A DNA stretch of 64,000 bases, taken from Clostridia bacterium (GTDB lineage: Bacteria; Bacillota; Clostridia; Oscillospirales; Acutalibacteraceae). The stretch spans positions 1 to 64,000 of the forward strand of contig JAFQRA010000030.1 in NCBI GenBank assembly GCA_017410325.1, written 5' to 3'. This document shows positions 17,577 through 26,156 of this stretch, one piece after another. Within the stretch, counting starts at the first letter, position 1. Every line of letters begins with the position of its first letter. The notes below the pieces were generated by a model. The model worked only from the letters and a program-made list of their open reading frames with translations. It was not told the DNA's origin and made no database searches. The translations under genes were made by a program, and so were the position numbers.

Positions 17577-18809
17577 TCAGAACTTCTCGTTGAGAAGAGT
17601 GATGCCGTCGATACGAAGGTCGAAGTAAGGAGCTGAACGGTACTCGGACTCGTGGAAGTAGCCGTCTGCAATAACCTCTGTATCGGGTGTGTAAGCAGCG
17701 TCTGTGTCAACGTCTGCCATATAGCTTGTGAGCTTCTCGCCGTTTACCGTAAAGGTATCGGTATCGAATACGCGGATTGAACCGTCTGCAAGGCCTGCCT
17801 TAACTTCTGCAAGCTTGTCTGCTGTGCCGGGAGCGGCAACCTTATCGTTGATTTCGCTGAGCTCAACGGAGCCTGCCTCAAGACCCTTACACCAGTCAGC
17901 GGCAATAGCTTCGCCGTTGGCTACACAGTTGATGATGTATTCGTAGTAGGGAACCCAGTTGATTCTGGAAGAAATGATGAATGTGTTGGGGCAAGCTGCA
18001 ACTGTGCTGCCGTTGTAGGAAACGTTGGGAACGCCCTTGTTTTCACAAGCTGTGGGAGCACCCATGGAGTCAGCGTGCTGGCTGATGAGCTTACAGCCGT
18101 TGGAAAGGAGCTTTTCAGCAGCTTCCTTCTCAGCCATTTCGTCGTACCAGCTGCCTGTGAACTGAACTTCCATAGTAACAGTCGGGCAGACGGACTTTGC
18201 GCCGAGATAGAAGGATGTGTAGCCGGAGATAACCTCTGCGTATGTGAAGGCACCGACGTAACCCATCTTTGCTTCCTCAGCTGTGAACTGACCTGCTTCG
18301 ATCATTTCGTTGAGCTTGAGACCTGCGGCAACGCCTGCAAGGTAACGGCCCTCGTAAATGGATGCGAAAGCGTTGTGGTAGTTAGCAAGGTTTTCCGTGT
18401 GAGCCATTGTGCCTGTAGCGTGGCAGAACTGTACGTCCGGATATTCCTTTGCGGCCTGAATCATATACTGCTCGTGGCCGAAGCTGTCTGCGAAAACGAT
18501 ATCGCAGCCGCGGTCTGCAAGGTCAACAGCTGCTTCGTAGCATTCGTTGCTCTCGGGAATGTTAACCTTTTCAACAATCTCAACGCCGAGCTTTGCACAA
18601 GCTTCTCTTGCAGCCTTGATGAAGTTGAGGTCGTAGGTTGAGTTTTCATCGTGAAGGAAGATGAAGCCAACCTTGAGTTCGGAATTTGCTGTGTTTTCCC
18701 CTGCGGGATCTGTTGTCTGGTTTTCGTCGCCTGAACCGCCGCAAGCAGCAAAGCAGAAGAGCATTGCAACTGCTGTAAGCAGGGCCAGGAGCTTTGTGAA
18801 CTTTTTCAT
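17577..18809 (-). CDS. BMP-family substrate-binding lipoprotein (nucleoside-type ABC importer)
   Basis: A 410-residue lipoprotein. The signal peptide ends in the lipobox FAAC (Cys23), followed by a Gly/Asp/Thr spacer. The mature part matches the BMP/PnrA family of purine-nucleoside-binding proteins: KVGFIFLHDENSTYDLNFI, DIVFADSFGHEQYM, and KMGYVGAFTYAEVISGYTSF are family blocks. Substrate is inferred from the family; an autoinducer or other ligand cannot be excluded. The strong promoter at 18886-18914 and the terminator at 17531-17557 frame the gene as a separately expressed unit upstream of the ATPase and permeases. Confidence 0.92.
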   Translation of the reverse strand: MKKFTKLLALLTAVAMLFCFAACGGSGDENQTTDPAGENTANSELKVGFIFLHDENSTYDLNFIKAAREACAKLGVEIVEKVNIPESNECYEAAVDLADRGCDIVFADSFGHEQYMIQAAKEYPDVQFCHATGTMAHTENLANYHNAFASIYEGRYLAGVAAGLKLNEMIEAGQFTAEEAKMGYVGAFTYAEVISGYTSFYLGAKSVCPTVTMEVQFTGSWYDEMAEKEAAEKLLSNGCKLISQHADSMGAPTACENKGVPNVSYNGSTVAACPNTFIISSRINWVPYYEYIINCVANGEAIAADWCKGLEAGSVELSEINDKVAAPGTADKLAEVKAGLADGSIRVFDTDTFTVNGEKLTSYMADVDTDAAYTPDTEVIADGYFHESEYRSAPYFDLRIDGITLLNEKF

Positions 18810-18885
18810 GGTTTTTTACCTCCGAAAAAATTTTTTAATCAGCCGGCAGCAATCTGAAATTGTGTCCGGACTTATTAACAACAAG

Positions 18886-18914
18886 ATTATAAGACAAATT
18901 TTTATACAAATCAA
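18886..18914 (-). promoter_or_regulatory. SigmaA-type promoter of the BMP gene
   Basis: On the minus strand TTGATT (18909-18914), a 17-nt spacer and TATAAT (18886-18891). The ~75-base leader shows no purine riboswitch I could recognise. Confidence 0.75.
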
Positions 18915-19002
18915 GATTTTTATTATTAATATTATGTAGAATTTTTGTTTGTGATATTTGACAAAGAATAAATCGGCAATATCACGGCAAACTGTAATTG
19001 AA

Positions 19003-19108
19003 ATAAGAAAGAATAAATAATAAAGAATGAAGATAGGTAGGCGTCTCCCACACCCATTATATATTCGGGTGCGGCTGTCCCGCCAATAATTCACAATTCC
19101 TAATTTGT
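19003..19108. repeat. Family B-like palindrome in the BMP/ldh divergent gap
   Basis: The left arm is AAGAATA/AATAAAG-type heptads, the core is GGCGTCTCCCACACCC and GGGTGCGGCTGTCCCGCC, and the right arm is AATTCAC AATTCCT. The core is a rearranged version of the copy at 17388. Confidence 0.6.
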
Positions 19109-19128
19109 TTCGACTGAAAGGAAAAACT

Positions 19129-20112
19129 ATGCAAAAGCTCTGCTTCTACGACACAAAGCCCTACGACAGGATTTACTTTGACCGTTACAAATCTGCTTAC
19201 GGGTTTGAAATTGACTACTTTGAAACGAAACTGAGTCCGAAAACCGCCGTGCTTGCCAAACGGAAAAGTGCGGCAATCGCCTTTGTCAACGACGACTTAT
19301 CCGCAAAAACCATAGACGTGCTTTACGAGTGCGGAATACATTGCGTTGCTATGCGCTGTGCAGGCTTCAACAACGTTGATTTACCTGCGGCGAAGGGAAA
19401 AATCCGCTTTTTCCGCGTGCCCGATTACTCACCGTACGCGGTTGCGGAGCACTCGGTTGCAATGCTTCTCACCCTCAACCGCAAGACGCACAAGGCTTAT
19501 CTTCGCACAAGGGATTTCAACTTTTCGCTCAACGGCTTTGTCGGCTTTGACCTTTACGGAAAGACCGTAGGCATAATCGGCACGGGCAAAATCGGGCTTG
19601 CGCTTGCCAATATATGCAACGGCTTCGGAATGAAGATTTTAGCCTACGACCCCATACGCAAGAACCTTCCGTATATTGAATACGTAGGGCTTGAAGAATT
19701 GCTCAACCGAAGCGATATTGTTTCGCTCAACTGCCCGTTGACCAAGGCAACACGCCACATTATCTGCCGCCGCACCCTTGAATTTATGAAGCCCGAAGCA
19801 ATAATCATAAACACGTCACGCGGTGCGCTTATCGACAGCGAAGCGTTGCTTGACGCGCTCATTTCCGAGCGGCTCGGCGGTGCGTGCCTTGACGTTTACG
19901 AGGAGGAAACCTCGCTGTTTTATGAGGATTTTTCCAACCACATTGTGCGTGACGATATTCTCGCAAGGCTGATTTCCCTGCCCAACGTGCTCGTTACCTC
20001 TCACCAGGCTTTTCTCACCCACGATGCGCTTTCGGCAATCGCACAGACCACCCTGCAAAACATCTGCGACTTCCTTGCGGGACGGAAAAACGCAAACGAA
20101 ATAGACCTGTAA
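19129..20112 (+). CDS. D-isomer-specific 2-hydroxyacid dehydrogenase (D-lactate dehydrogenase-like)
   Basis: A 327-residue NAD-dependent dehydrogenase. The Rossmann fingerprint is GIIGTGKIG (about residue 148). The catalytic Arg is in NTSRGALID, the Glu in LDVYEEE, and the His in TSHQAFLT, so the active-site triad is complete. MRCAGFNNVDL and YSPYAVAEHSV are typical of the LdhA branch, which reduces pyruvate to D-lactate and regenerates NAD+ in fermentation; other 2-keto acids are possible. The start is ATG 19129 with GAAAGGA upstream. It is a single-gene plus-strand unit ended by the hairpin at 20165. Confidence 0.92.
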   Translation: MQKLCFYDTKPYDRIYFDRYKSAYGFEIDYFETKLSPKTAVLAKRKSAAIAFVNDDLSAKTIDVLYECGIHCVAMRCAGFNNVDLPAAKGKIRFFRVPDYSPYAVAEHSVAMLLTLNRKTHKAYLRTRDFNFSLNGFVGFDLYGKTVGIIGTGKIGLALANICNGFGMKILAYDPIRKNLPYIEYVGLEELLNRSDIVSLNCPLTKATRHIICRRTLEFMKPEAIIINTSRGALIDSEALLDALISERLGGACLDVYEEETSLFYEDFSNHIVRDDILARLISLPNVLVTSHQAFLTHDALSAIAQTTLQNICDFLAGRKNANEIDL

Positions 20113-20164
20113 AATTTGCCGCCGAAACGGCGGCACTGCGCAACCATCTGTACTGACCTGCAGC

Positions 20165-20186
20165 GCCGCCCCTTGGGCGGCTTTCT
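20165..20186 (+). terminator. Terminator after the 2-hydroxyacid dehydrogenase gene
   Basis: GCCGCCC / GGGCGGC hairpin (20165-20181) followed by TTTCTT. A second GCCGCCG/CGGCGGC hairpin without a T-run lies at about 20119-20135. Confidence 0.65.
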
Positions 20187-20249
20187 TGATTTCTCCCTTT
20201 GAAGTCCCTTTTTTGGGACTGCAGGCGGTGATTTTTGTGAACATTTGTG

Positions 20250-20277
20250 TTGACAAACGCAAAAAACGTGCTATAAT
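20250..20277 (+). promoter_or_regulatory. SigmaA promoter of the 89-aa gene
   Basis: Consensus TTGACA (20250-20255), a 16-nt spacer and consensus TATAAT (20272-20277), about 90 bases before the ATG. Confidence 0.85.
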
Positions 20278-20365
20278 CATAGGTGTAAAGAACAAACGTT
20301 CCCAATTTGTTCGGCAAGAAAAAAATCCATTCGCACATCGTTCAGAAAGAAAGGAAGTTAATAAT

Positions 20366-20635
20366 ATGGTAGCAACAATTATTGAAATCGCACTCGTAAC
20401 ACTCGTTCTCATCGGCATAGTCAAGGAAGAAAAGCTCATCGCTTTTGAAGATAAAATTCTCGACAAGGCCGCCGAGGCTGTTGCAAAGGTTATCATTGCA
20501 CGCAGAAGAAAGCAGCTCGAAGCACAGCGCAACGAGAGAGCACAGCGCACGGCCGAAGTCCGACGCAGTAAAATGCACCTCGTTGAAGATGCGCCGGCAA
20601 CAAACGACTACGACCTCTCCCTCTTCATAGCATAA
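20366..20635 (+). CDS. Small membrane-anchored basic protein, 89 aa, unknown
   Basis: I do not recognise the family. ATG 20366 follows AAAGGAAG. The protein has one N-terminal membrane helix (residues 3-18, ATIIEIALVTLVLIGI). A charged helix rich in Lys, Arg, Glu and Ala follows (about 20-70, including KVIIARRRKQLEAQRNERAQ) and probably forms a cytoplasmic amphipathic or coiled helix. The tail is acidic. It has a near-perfect promoter and a perfect terminator, so it is an independent and probably well-expressed gene. The architecture resembles small membrane-tethered adaptor proteins; nothing more can be said. Confidence 0.75.
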   Translation: MVATIIEIALVTLVLIGIVKEEKLIAFEDKILDKAAEAVAKVIIARRRKQLEAQRNERAQRTAEVRRSKMHLVEDAPATNDYDLSLFIA

Positions 20636-20662
20636 ATTCTTCCCCATATAACACCCATTCTT

Positions 20663-20706
20663 AACAAAGAAGCGGCACGGAAAAACCCCGTGCCGCTTCT
20701 TTGTTT
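20663..20706 (+). terminator. Strong rho-independent terminator
   Basis: An 18-bp perfect stem (20663-20680 with 20688-20705, including GAAGCGGCACGG / CCGTGCCGCTTC) with a 7-nt loop and flanking A/T runs. Confidence 0.9.
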
Positions 20707-20708
20707 GA

Positions 20709-20931
20709 GTGCAAAATGCAAAATGCAAAGTGCAAAATTAGGGGTCGCCTCGCTCCGATTTCTAATTACTATCTATTAAATATTATTTCTTATCTCTTAT
20801 CTGAATGTCATTTAAAATCAATACAAGATAAAAGATAATAGATAATAAAGATGAGATAATAGTTTTTTAAAAATTCGGGTGAGGGCGGAGCCCTCCCGCA
20901 ACTTTGCATTTTGCACTTTGCACTTTGCACT
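20709..20931. repeat. Composite repeat: family C nested in family B (copy 1)
   Basis: The outer arms are GCAAAAT-type heptads (20711-20738) and their complement TTGCACT (20901-20931). Inside lie GGGGTCGCCTCGCTCCGATT on the left and AATTCGGGTGAGGGC...GCCCTCCC on the right. Between them is an ATCT-rich heptad block (about 20768-20870) that is itself an inverted repeat (TTATCTCTTATCTGA ... AGATAATAGATAATA). The same nesting occurs at 61437-61653. With the two flanking terminators it fills the 337-base gap; no gene seen. Confidence 0.85.
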
Positions 20932-20934
20932 AAA

Positions 20935-20964
20935 AAAGCTCCGCTTCATTTAAGCGGAGCTTTT
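20935..20964. terminator. Bidirectional terminator after the 297-aa lipoprotein gene
   Basis: AAAAGCTCCGCTT / AAGCGGAGCTTTT with a 4-nt loop; T-rich on either strand, 8 bases past the stop at 20973. Confidence 0.85.
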
Positions 20965-20972
20965 GTTATACC

Positions 20973-21866
20973 TTATTCAGCTGCAGCTGTTGTTGCGTTG
21001 GGGTCTGTCCAGTCGAACTCGTAGCGGTCGCAGCCGTTAACAACGAACTTGAGTGTTGTTGTGCCCATGGATGCGAGAGTGCCGACACCCGTTACCTCAA
21101 CCTCAACCTCGATGTTGCGGTTGAACTCAACCTTGATAACCTTATCGGTTGTGCGGTCGATTTCCATATAGATTGTGCAGCCTGTGTACTTAGCGGAATA
21201 TGTACCGTCGTAGGTCATATATTCGCTTGCCTTGTTCATTTCCTCGGCAATCTTAGCTCTGTCGGGGATGTTGTAGATAGAGCCGAAGAGACCTTCGCCT
21301 GCAGCGGGGTCAACGGAATCTGCAAGTGTGATTGTAATCTTGCGGACATCCTCGTCAACAACGATTTCCTCTGCGGAATAGCTTTCGTCCATAGCAGCCT
21401 TGGACTCTTCCTCTGCCTGACGGCTGAAAGCTTCTGCATTGACAGCGATATCAACGATATCAGCCTCGGTAAGAACAAGGGGAGCAGCGCTGTTCTTGAT
21501 GGGGATGATGTCTGCGAGAGGCTCGCCGTAAGCAACCTCTGCGCCAAGGTCAGCGTTGAAGCCGTCCTTCATAAGCTTTGTGATTGTGGGAAGAGCAGCC
21601 TTGAAGGTTGCGTTTTCGCAATCGAAGCCGTTGGGGTTATAGTCGGATGAGTATTTGAGAGCAGCCTTGCCGTTCTTGACGGAAGCCATAAGAGAATTGA
21701 AGTATGCAAGAACCTCTGCCTTTTCGGTCATAAGAGGTGTTGCGCTTGCAATTGTTGTAGCCTCTGTCGTTGTTTCCTCGTCGCCGGTACCGTTACAAGC
21801 GGTTACGCCAAGGAATACACAAGCTGTGAGAAGGAGAGCGAGAATTTTGATTGTTGTGGATTTCAT
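20973..21866 (-). CDS. Lipoprotein of 297 aa, unknown function
   Basis: The start is ATG 21866, with GAAAGGAG upstream. The lipobox is GVTAC (Cys24), followed by an Asp/Glu/Thr-rich spacer. The mature domain (about 45-290) has an N-terminal helical region (EKAEVLAYFNSLMASVKNGK), a middle IVVDEDVRKITITLAD strand and a C-terminal run of beta-strands (AKYTGCTIYMEIDRTTDKVI) resembling the general alpha/beta layout of exported lipoproteins in Ruminococcus relatives. I do not recognise a named family. Monocistronic, bounded by a terminator and the family A repeat upstream. Confidence 0.8.
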   Translation of the reverse strand: MKSTTIKILALLLTACVFLGVTACNGTGDEETTTEATTIASATPLMTEKAEVLAYFNSLMASVKNGKAALKYSSDYNPNGFDCENATFKAALPTITKLMKDGFNADLGAEVAYGEPLADIIPIKNSAAPLVLTEADIVDIAVNAEAFSRQAEEESKAAMDESYSAEEIVVDEDVRKITITLADSVDPAAGEGLFGSIYNIPDRAKIAEEMNKASEYMTYDGTYSAKYTGCTIYMEIDRTTDKVIKVEFNRNIEVEVEVTGVGTLASMGTTTLKFVVNGCDRYEFDWTDPNATTAAAE

Positions 21867-21973
21867 AATCTGAAAACTCCTTTCGGTTTTCTGCTTAAAA
21901 TAAAGCACTTTGTGAAAGTATAACATATATTTGCAGAAAATAAAAGGGCTTTTTGAAAATTTTTGTTTTGTTT

Positions 21974-22299
21974 ACAAATTACGGTTTGCAGGGGCGCCCT
22001 TTGGCCATCCGTGTTGCTGATATATCAATGTTAATTTGATTATCCTGTAGTACGTTGTTAACACTAAAACTATACGAATCACGGATTTATATCGCTTTCA
22101 CTTGGAGGCAGTGTAGGGAACGGTCTTGACCGTTCCGTTAAGTTACATCAGACCTTGCGGAACGCTCAAGAGCGTTCCCTACAGTTCTATCGTACGTTGA
22201 TAGAAGCATAAAGTTTTAGCTGAAACAGCGCACTACAGCTCGCCATAAAATTGATATATCATTTCACATAGGAGCGACGGGGATGTCGCTCCCTACGAT
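21974..22299. repeat. Family A modular palindromic repeat, copy III (different core)
   Basis: The block starts with AAATTACGGTTTGCAGGGGC. The element ends GTAGTACGTTGTTAACA (22047) and ACAGCGCACTAC (to 22236) match the other copies, but the internal hairpins are GTAGGGAACGGTC...GACCGTTCC and GGAACGCTC...GAGCGTTCCCTAC. A third module, GGAGCGAC...GTCGCTCCCTAC, follows. It fills the 437-base gap except the lipoprotein leader. Confidence 0.8.
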
Positions 22300-22303
22300 T
22301 GTT

Positions 22304-23047
22304 TTATACCATTTCCGATAAAAATGAAAAAACGTCAACGAAATCCAGAAGCCTTATTCCTGTCATTTCTTCATACGTTACTTCTTCCAGCGTGTGCGTA
22401 CCGTCGCCGAAAGCAAACGATGCGGTAGCTTTTTCATAGTAGCTTCCGCTTGAATCCGTATAGGCAAACACGACATCAAATGTACCGAAGGTGGCATATT
22501 CGCCTTTCTTGTTTCCCGGTGTAATTACTACGGTAAACGTTTCTGTTGCTTGCTTTTCAGGCTTTTTCATAAGAACGTATCCCGTACTGTCAACAGCTTC
22601 CCACGAGGCATTTTCCTTCGGGTTTTCCGCTGTTAGCGTTATGTCAAGCGTCTGACATTCCTCTGCAAGATAAAATACGGGGGCATTTGTTCTGTTGCCG
22701 CCGAAGCCGTAATAAACCTTTTCGTTTCCGTTTTTGTCTGTAAAAATGAGATCCATAGCATCGCCTTCGGGATCATTTTCATCCTTCACCATAAATAATG
22801 TACTCCAATCAAGCTCACCTTTACTTACGAAGGAAAAAATCTGCTCGCCGTTTTCAACTTTTGTTTCAACCAATTCAATATCCGGGTCGTTCACGCAGTC
22901 GTACTCCCAGACCAGACCCTTTTCTTCGTCATAGGGCAGAACAATTTCAGAGGTGGGATAGCCGAAAATCGCACCCGAAATATCCGAGAAAGCCACCCCG
23001 AAAAAAATTGCCGGAATAATGAATACCAATAATACCGATGAACCCAT
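22304..23047 (-). CDS. Exported beta-rich protein, 247 aa, unknown
   Basis: ATG 23047 follows AAAGGAG. The first ~25 residues are hydrophobic (signal peptide or anchor, with no lipobox). The rest is acidic and beta-rich, with two successive segments that each begin with a Trp-containing strand (EYDCVNDPDIELVETK; SWEAVDSTGYVLMKKP) and end in a Phe/Gly-containing strand (FSFVSKGE; FDVVFAYTDSSGS). This tandem pattern recalls the I42 chagasin-like protease-inhibitor fold, but the defining motifs are not clearly present, so I leave the function open. The gene lies between repeats on both sides and appears monocistronic. Confidence 0.7.
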   Translation of the reverse strand: MGSSVLLVFIIPAIFFGVAFSDISGAIFGYPTSEIVLPYDEEKGLVWEYDCVNDPDIELVETKVENGEQIFSFVSKGELDWSTLFMVKDENDPEGDAMDLIFTDKNGNEKVYYGFGGNRTNAPVFYLAEECQTLDITLTAENPKENASWEAVDSTGYVLMKKPEKQATETFTVVITPGNKKGEYATFGTFDVVFAYTDSSGSYYEKATASFAFGDGTHTLEEVTYEEMTGIRLLDFVDVFSFLSEMV

Positions 23048-23197
23048 TTTTATAATCTCCTTTGTTTTTGTGTTTGGAATTTCTTCCGTTCCTTTAACTG
23101 AATTTTACAGCTTCAAACATGGTATTACAAGCAAGTCGGGTTTACATTTGCAAAAAAAGATAAAAAAATAAGATGTAAACCGAAGTTTACACCTTAT

Positions 23198-23320
23198 AAA
23201 ATGCAAAGTGCAAAATGCAGAATTCAAAATTAAGGGTCGCTTCGCTCCGATTATAATAAAATCGGGTGAGGGCGGAGCCCTCCCACAATTTTGCACTTTG
23301 CACTTTGCATTTTGCACTCA
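23198..23320. repeat. Family B heptad-flanked palindrome (GCAAAAT unit)
   Basis: AATGCAAAGTGCAAAATGC on the left, the core GGGTCGCTTCGCTCCGATT ... AATCGGGTGAGGGC ... GCCCTCCC, and TTTGCACTTTGCACTTTGCA on the right. It is the simple (un-nested) form of the copies at 20709 and 61437. It lies directly downstream of rlmH. Confidence 0.85.
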
Positions 23321-23327
23321 AAAATTT

Positions 23328-23807
23328 TTACTTGTGGTATTTTCCCCCGTTGGAAATCTGAAACGCACGGTAAATCTGTTCGAGGAGCATTACGCGGGCA
23401 AGCTGGTGGGGAAAGGTCATTTCAGACATTGAGAGCTTGTATTTGCTCATCTGTTTTATTGTCGGGCTTAAGCCGAAGCTGCTGCCTATAATAAACGCAA
23501 CGTTTGCGCCGCCCTCAACACCTGCCGTTTCAAGGAGGGCGCTGAATTTTTCCGACGGGTACTGCTTGCCCTCAATACACATTGCAAAGCACGCCGCACC
23601 CTTGGGGATTTTTTCGGCGATAAGCTTTGCCTCCGCTTCAAGCGCCGCATCAATCTGCGCCTGCGAGGGGTTGTCGGAAAGCTTTACGGGGTTAAGCTCA
23701 ACGATATTTATTTTACAGAATGCGCCCAGACGCTTTACGTATTCCGCACACGCCTCGCGCAGGTAGCTTTCCTTTAATTTTCCTAAGCATACAACAGTAA
23801 CGTTCAT
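23328..23807 (-). CDS. rlmH: 23S rRNA (pseudouridine1915-N3)-methyltransferase
   Basis: A 159-residue SPOUT-family methyltransferase acting on helix 69 of 23S rRNA using S-adenosylmethionine. The family C-terminus is intact: FIIGSSFGLSPTIKQMS, then MTFPHQLARVMLLEQIYRA and the terminal GGKYHK. The N-terminus MNVTVVCLGKLKESYLREA also fits. It follows walJ by one base, and in Bacillus-type genomes rlmH also lies close to walJ near the origin. The stop is at the border of a family B repeat. Confidence 0.97.
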   Translation of the reverse strand: MNVTVVCLGKLKESYLREACAEYVKRLGAFCKINIVELNPVKLSDNPSQAQIDAALEAEAKLIAEKIPKGAACFAMCIEGKQYPSEKFSALLETAGVEGGANVAFIIGSSFGLSPTIKQMSKYKLSMSEMTFPHQLARVMLLEQIYRAFQISNGGKYHK

Positions 23808-23808
23808 T

Positions 23809-24600
23809 TTAAAACACCGTCATTTTCGGGTTGCCGACACCTGCAACCCTGAGTATGTAGTCGCTGCCCTCCTGCATACCCTTTGCGCTCAGTGCCGCCG
23901 CCGTGGTCTGGTAAGCAAGCTCGGGGAGGTTATTTTCCTTGCTTAAATGTCCGAGGAAAAGCCTTGTCGTGCCGCTTTCAACGAGGGATGCCGCCGTTTT
24001 GGCGCACGCTTCGTTGGAAAGGTGGCCCCTGTCGGAGAGTATTCTTCTTTTCAATATATAAGGATAGTTGGGATTGTTCTGCAGCATTCTTATATCGTGG
24101 TTTGATTCGAGCAGAACAAGCTGACTGCAGGCAATGTTCCTGAGCACCTCGTCGTTGACCGTACCGATATCCGTTGCAATTGCAACGCGGTTGCCGTCCG
24201 CCGTTTCTACCGTAAAGCCGAGGCTTTCACGGCTGTCGTGCGGAGTACGGAACGGGCGGATATGCATACCGCAGACCTCGGTACCTTGCATTGAGATTTC
24301 TTCCGCAGGGAATTTGCCCGTGAGTATGCCGTTTTGCGCCATTGCGTCCAGCGTACCTGCGCTTGAATAGACGGGAATATTGTGCCTGCCTGCAAGCACC
24401 TTGATGCCCGCAACGTGGTCGGAGTGCTCGTGGGTAACAAAAATTGCGCCGACGCTGCGGATGTCAACGCCGATGCAATCAAGTGTTTCGGCGGTGCGCT
24501 TTGCGCTCACGCCGACGTCTATGAGTATGCCTCCCTCAGGCTGGCCCACGTAAACGCAGTTGCCGCTGCTGGAGGAAAAAAGTGAACAAAATCTTGCCAT
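23809..24600 (-). CDS. MBL-fold hydrolase, WalJ/YycJ family
   Basis: A 263-residue metallo-beta-lactamase-fold protein. The start ARFCSLFSSSSGNCVYVG and the metal motif FVTHEHSDHVAGI are diagnostic of the YycJ/WalJ family, a putative exonuclease-like enzyme often encoded near walRK and rlmH. Further ligands are seen in DIGTVNDEV, LLESNHD and LGHLSKENN. WalK/WalR are not in the window. It starts 5 bases after the murA stop and leads directly into rlmH. Confidence 0.93.
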   Translation of the reverse strand: MARFCSLFSSSSGNCVYVGQPEGGILIDVGVSAKRTAETLDCIGVDIRSVGAIFVTHEHSDHVAGIKVLAGRHNIPVYSSAGTLDAMAQNGILTGKFPAEEISMQGTEVCGMHIRPFRTPHDSRESLGFTVETADGNRVAIATDIGTVNDEVLRNIACSQLVLLESNHDIRMLQNNPNYPYILKRRILSDRGHLSNEACAKTAASLVESGTTRLFLGHLSKENNLPELAYQTTAAALSAKGMQEGSDYILRVAGVGNPKMTVF

Positions 24601-24605
24601 AATAA

Positions 24606-25898
24606 TTAACCTGCGTTTTCGGCCGCGGTTTCATCGTCATCGGGGAATTCAACCCTTTGAATGTCGCCGCCGAGAGCCGTGAATTTTTCAACGAAGCGCT
24701 CGTAGCCGCGGTCGATATGTGAAATGTTTTCGATTTCGGTCTGGCCGTCAGCGGCAAAGCCTGCAATAAGCATAGCCGCACCTGCACGAAGGTCGTCCGC
24801 ACCGACGGGAGCACCCTTTAACTGCTCTACGCCCTGCACGATGGCAACCTTGCCCTCTACGCTGATGTTTGCACCCATACGCAGAAGCTGGTCAACGTAC
24901 TTGAAGCGGTTGTCCCACACGCTTTCGGAAACAATGCTTGTACCGTCCGCAAGAGCTAAAAGCACGGTCATCTGCGGCTGCATATCGGTCGGGAAGCCGG
25001 GGTGAGGCATAGTCTTGACGTTGCAACGCATTGGTCTTTCGCTGCAGCTTACCCTGACCGCCTCGTCAAATTCTTCAACCTCTACACCGCAGTCAATAAG
25101 CTTTTTTGTGATTGACTCAAGGTGCTTCGGAATAACGTTTTTGATAAGCACGTCGCCCTTTGTTGCAGCGGCGGCAACCATATATGTGCCTGCCTCAATC
25201 TGGTCGGGGATGATTGAATAAGTGCAGCCGTGAAGCTCGTCCACACCGCGGATTTTGATAACGTCCGTACCTGCGCCGCGAACATCCGCACCCATTGAGT
25301 TGAGGAAGTTTGCAAGGTCAACGATATGCGGCTCACGGGCAGCGTTTTCGATAATCGTAAGGCCCTTTGCTTTTACTGCGGCAAGCATAACGTTTACCGT
25401 AGCGCCTACGGAAACGGTATCCATATATATAGCCGAGCCGACAAGCATATCCGCCGAAACGTTTACCATTGCGTTGTCGATTGAAACCTTGGATCCAAGA
25501 AGCTCGAAGCCCCTGAGGTGAAGGTCAATCGGGCGCACGCCGAACCAGCAGCCGCCGGGCATTGAAACCTTTGCACGGTTGTATCTGCCCAGAAGAGCAC
25601 CGAGAAGATAGTAAGAAGCACGAAGGTGCTTCGTAAGCTCGTTGGGAACGATAAAGGAATTGACATTTCTTGTATCTATTTCGAGCGTTGAACGGTTAAT
25701 CATTTTAACCTCTGCGCCAAGCTGGCTGAGGATTTTAACCATCATTGAAACGTCGCTGATATCGGGTATATTTTCAATACGGCAGACATCCTGTGCAAGA
25801 ATGGTTGCCGGAAGAATAGCTACAACTGCATTTTTTGCGCCGCTTATTTCAACTTCGCCCCTGAGCGGAGTACCGCCGTTAATAACGATTTTTTCCAT
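24606..25898 (-). CDS. murA: UDP-N-acetylglucosamine 1-carboxyvinyltransferase
   Basis: A 430-residue enzyme that transfers enolpyruvate from PEP to UDP-GlcNAc, the first committed peptidoglycan step. SGAKNAVVAILPATIL is the substrate lobe; the catalytic Cys loop is seen as MPGGCWFGVRPIDLHLRG, so fosfomycin-sensitive Cys is retained. Later blocks include HPGFPTDMQPQMTVLLALA and RAGAAMLIAGFAA. It is the first gene of a murA-walJ-rlmH operon with an extended -10 promoter at 26006-26014. Whether a second murA paralogue exists cannot be seen here. Confidence 0.96.
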   Translation of the reverse strand: MEKIVINGGTPLRGEVEISGAKNAVVAILPATILAQDVCRIENIPDISDVSMMVKILSQLGAEVKMINRSTLEIDTRNVNSFIVPNELTKHLRASYYLLGALLGRYNRAKVSMPGGCWFGVRPIDLHLRGFELLGSKVSIDNAMVNVSADMLVGSAIYMDTVSVGATVNVMLAAVKAKGLTIIENAAREPHIVDLANFLNSMGADVRGAGTDVIKIRGVDELHGCTYSIIPDQIEAGTYMVAAAATKGDVLIKNVIPKHLESITKKLIDCGVEVEEFDEAVRVSCSERPMRCNVKTMPHPGFPTDMQPQMTVLLALADGTSIVSESVWDNRFKYVDQLLRMGANISVEGKVAIVQGVEQLKGAPVGADDLRAGAAMLIAGFAADGQTEIENISHIDRGYERFVEKFTALGGDIQRVEFPDDDETAAENAG

Positions 25899-26005
25899 CG
25901 GCCTTAAAGCAGCTCCCTTCTGAAATAAATTTGAAACGAAACTCTTACGAGCAGAAAATGTCAGAAAAATTCACAAAGACACATACTGACACTATTAACT
26001 GCGTT

Positions 26006-26014
26006 ATTATACCA
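26006..26014 (-). promoter_or_regulatory. Extended -10 promoter of murA
   Basis: On the minus strand TGGTATAAT (26006-26014), about 108 bases upstream of the murA ATG. The -35 region is weak. Confidence 0.6.
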
Positions 26015-26147
26015 CGCAGAAATACTTTTGTATAGTCTTTGCAAGAAAGTTTTAACATTTCTGTAATTTTCACTAAAATTTCACGCTTGAATTTTAACAA
26101 AAATTAATGATGTAAAAAAAATAACTCTTTATCTCTTTAAAATTATG

Positions 26148-26156
26148 TGCTATAAT
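26148..26156 (+). promoter_or_regulatory. Extended -10 promoter of purL
   Basis: TGCTATAAT (26148-26156) lies about 90 bases before the purL start, with a weak -35. The 345-base murA/purL divergent gap otherwise holds only AT-rich sequence; I see no purine riboswitch or PurR box in it. Confidence 0.55.

Noticed and set aside
18810..18886. Purine riboswitch upstream of the BMP gene
   Set aside because: No conserved loop or P1 sequence of the guanine/adenine aptamer could be recognised in the ~75-base leader.
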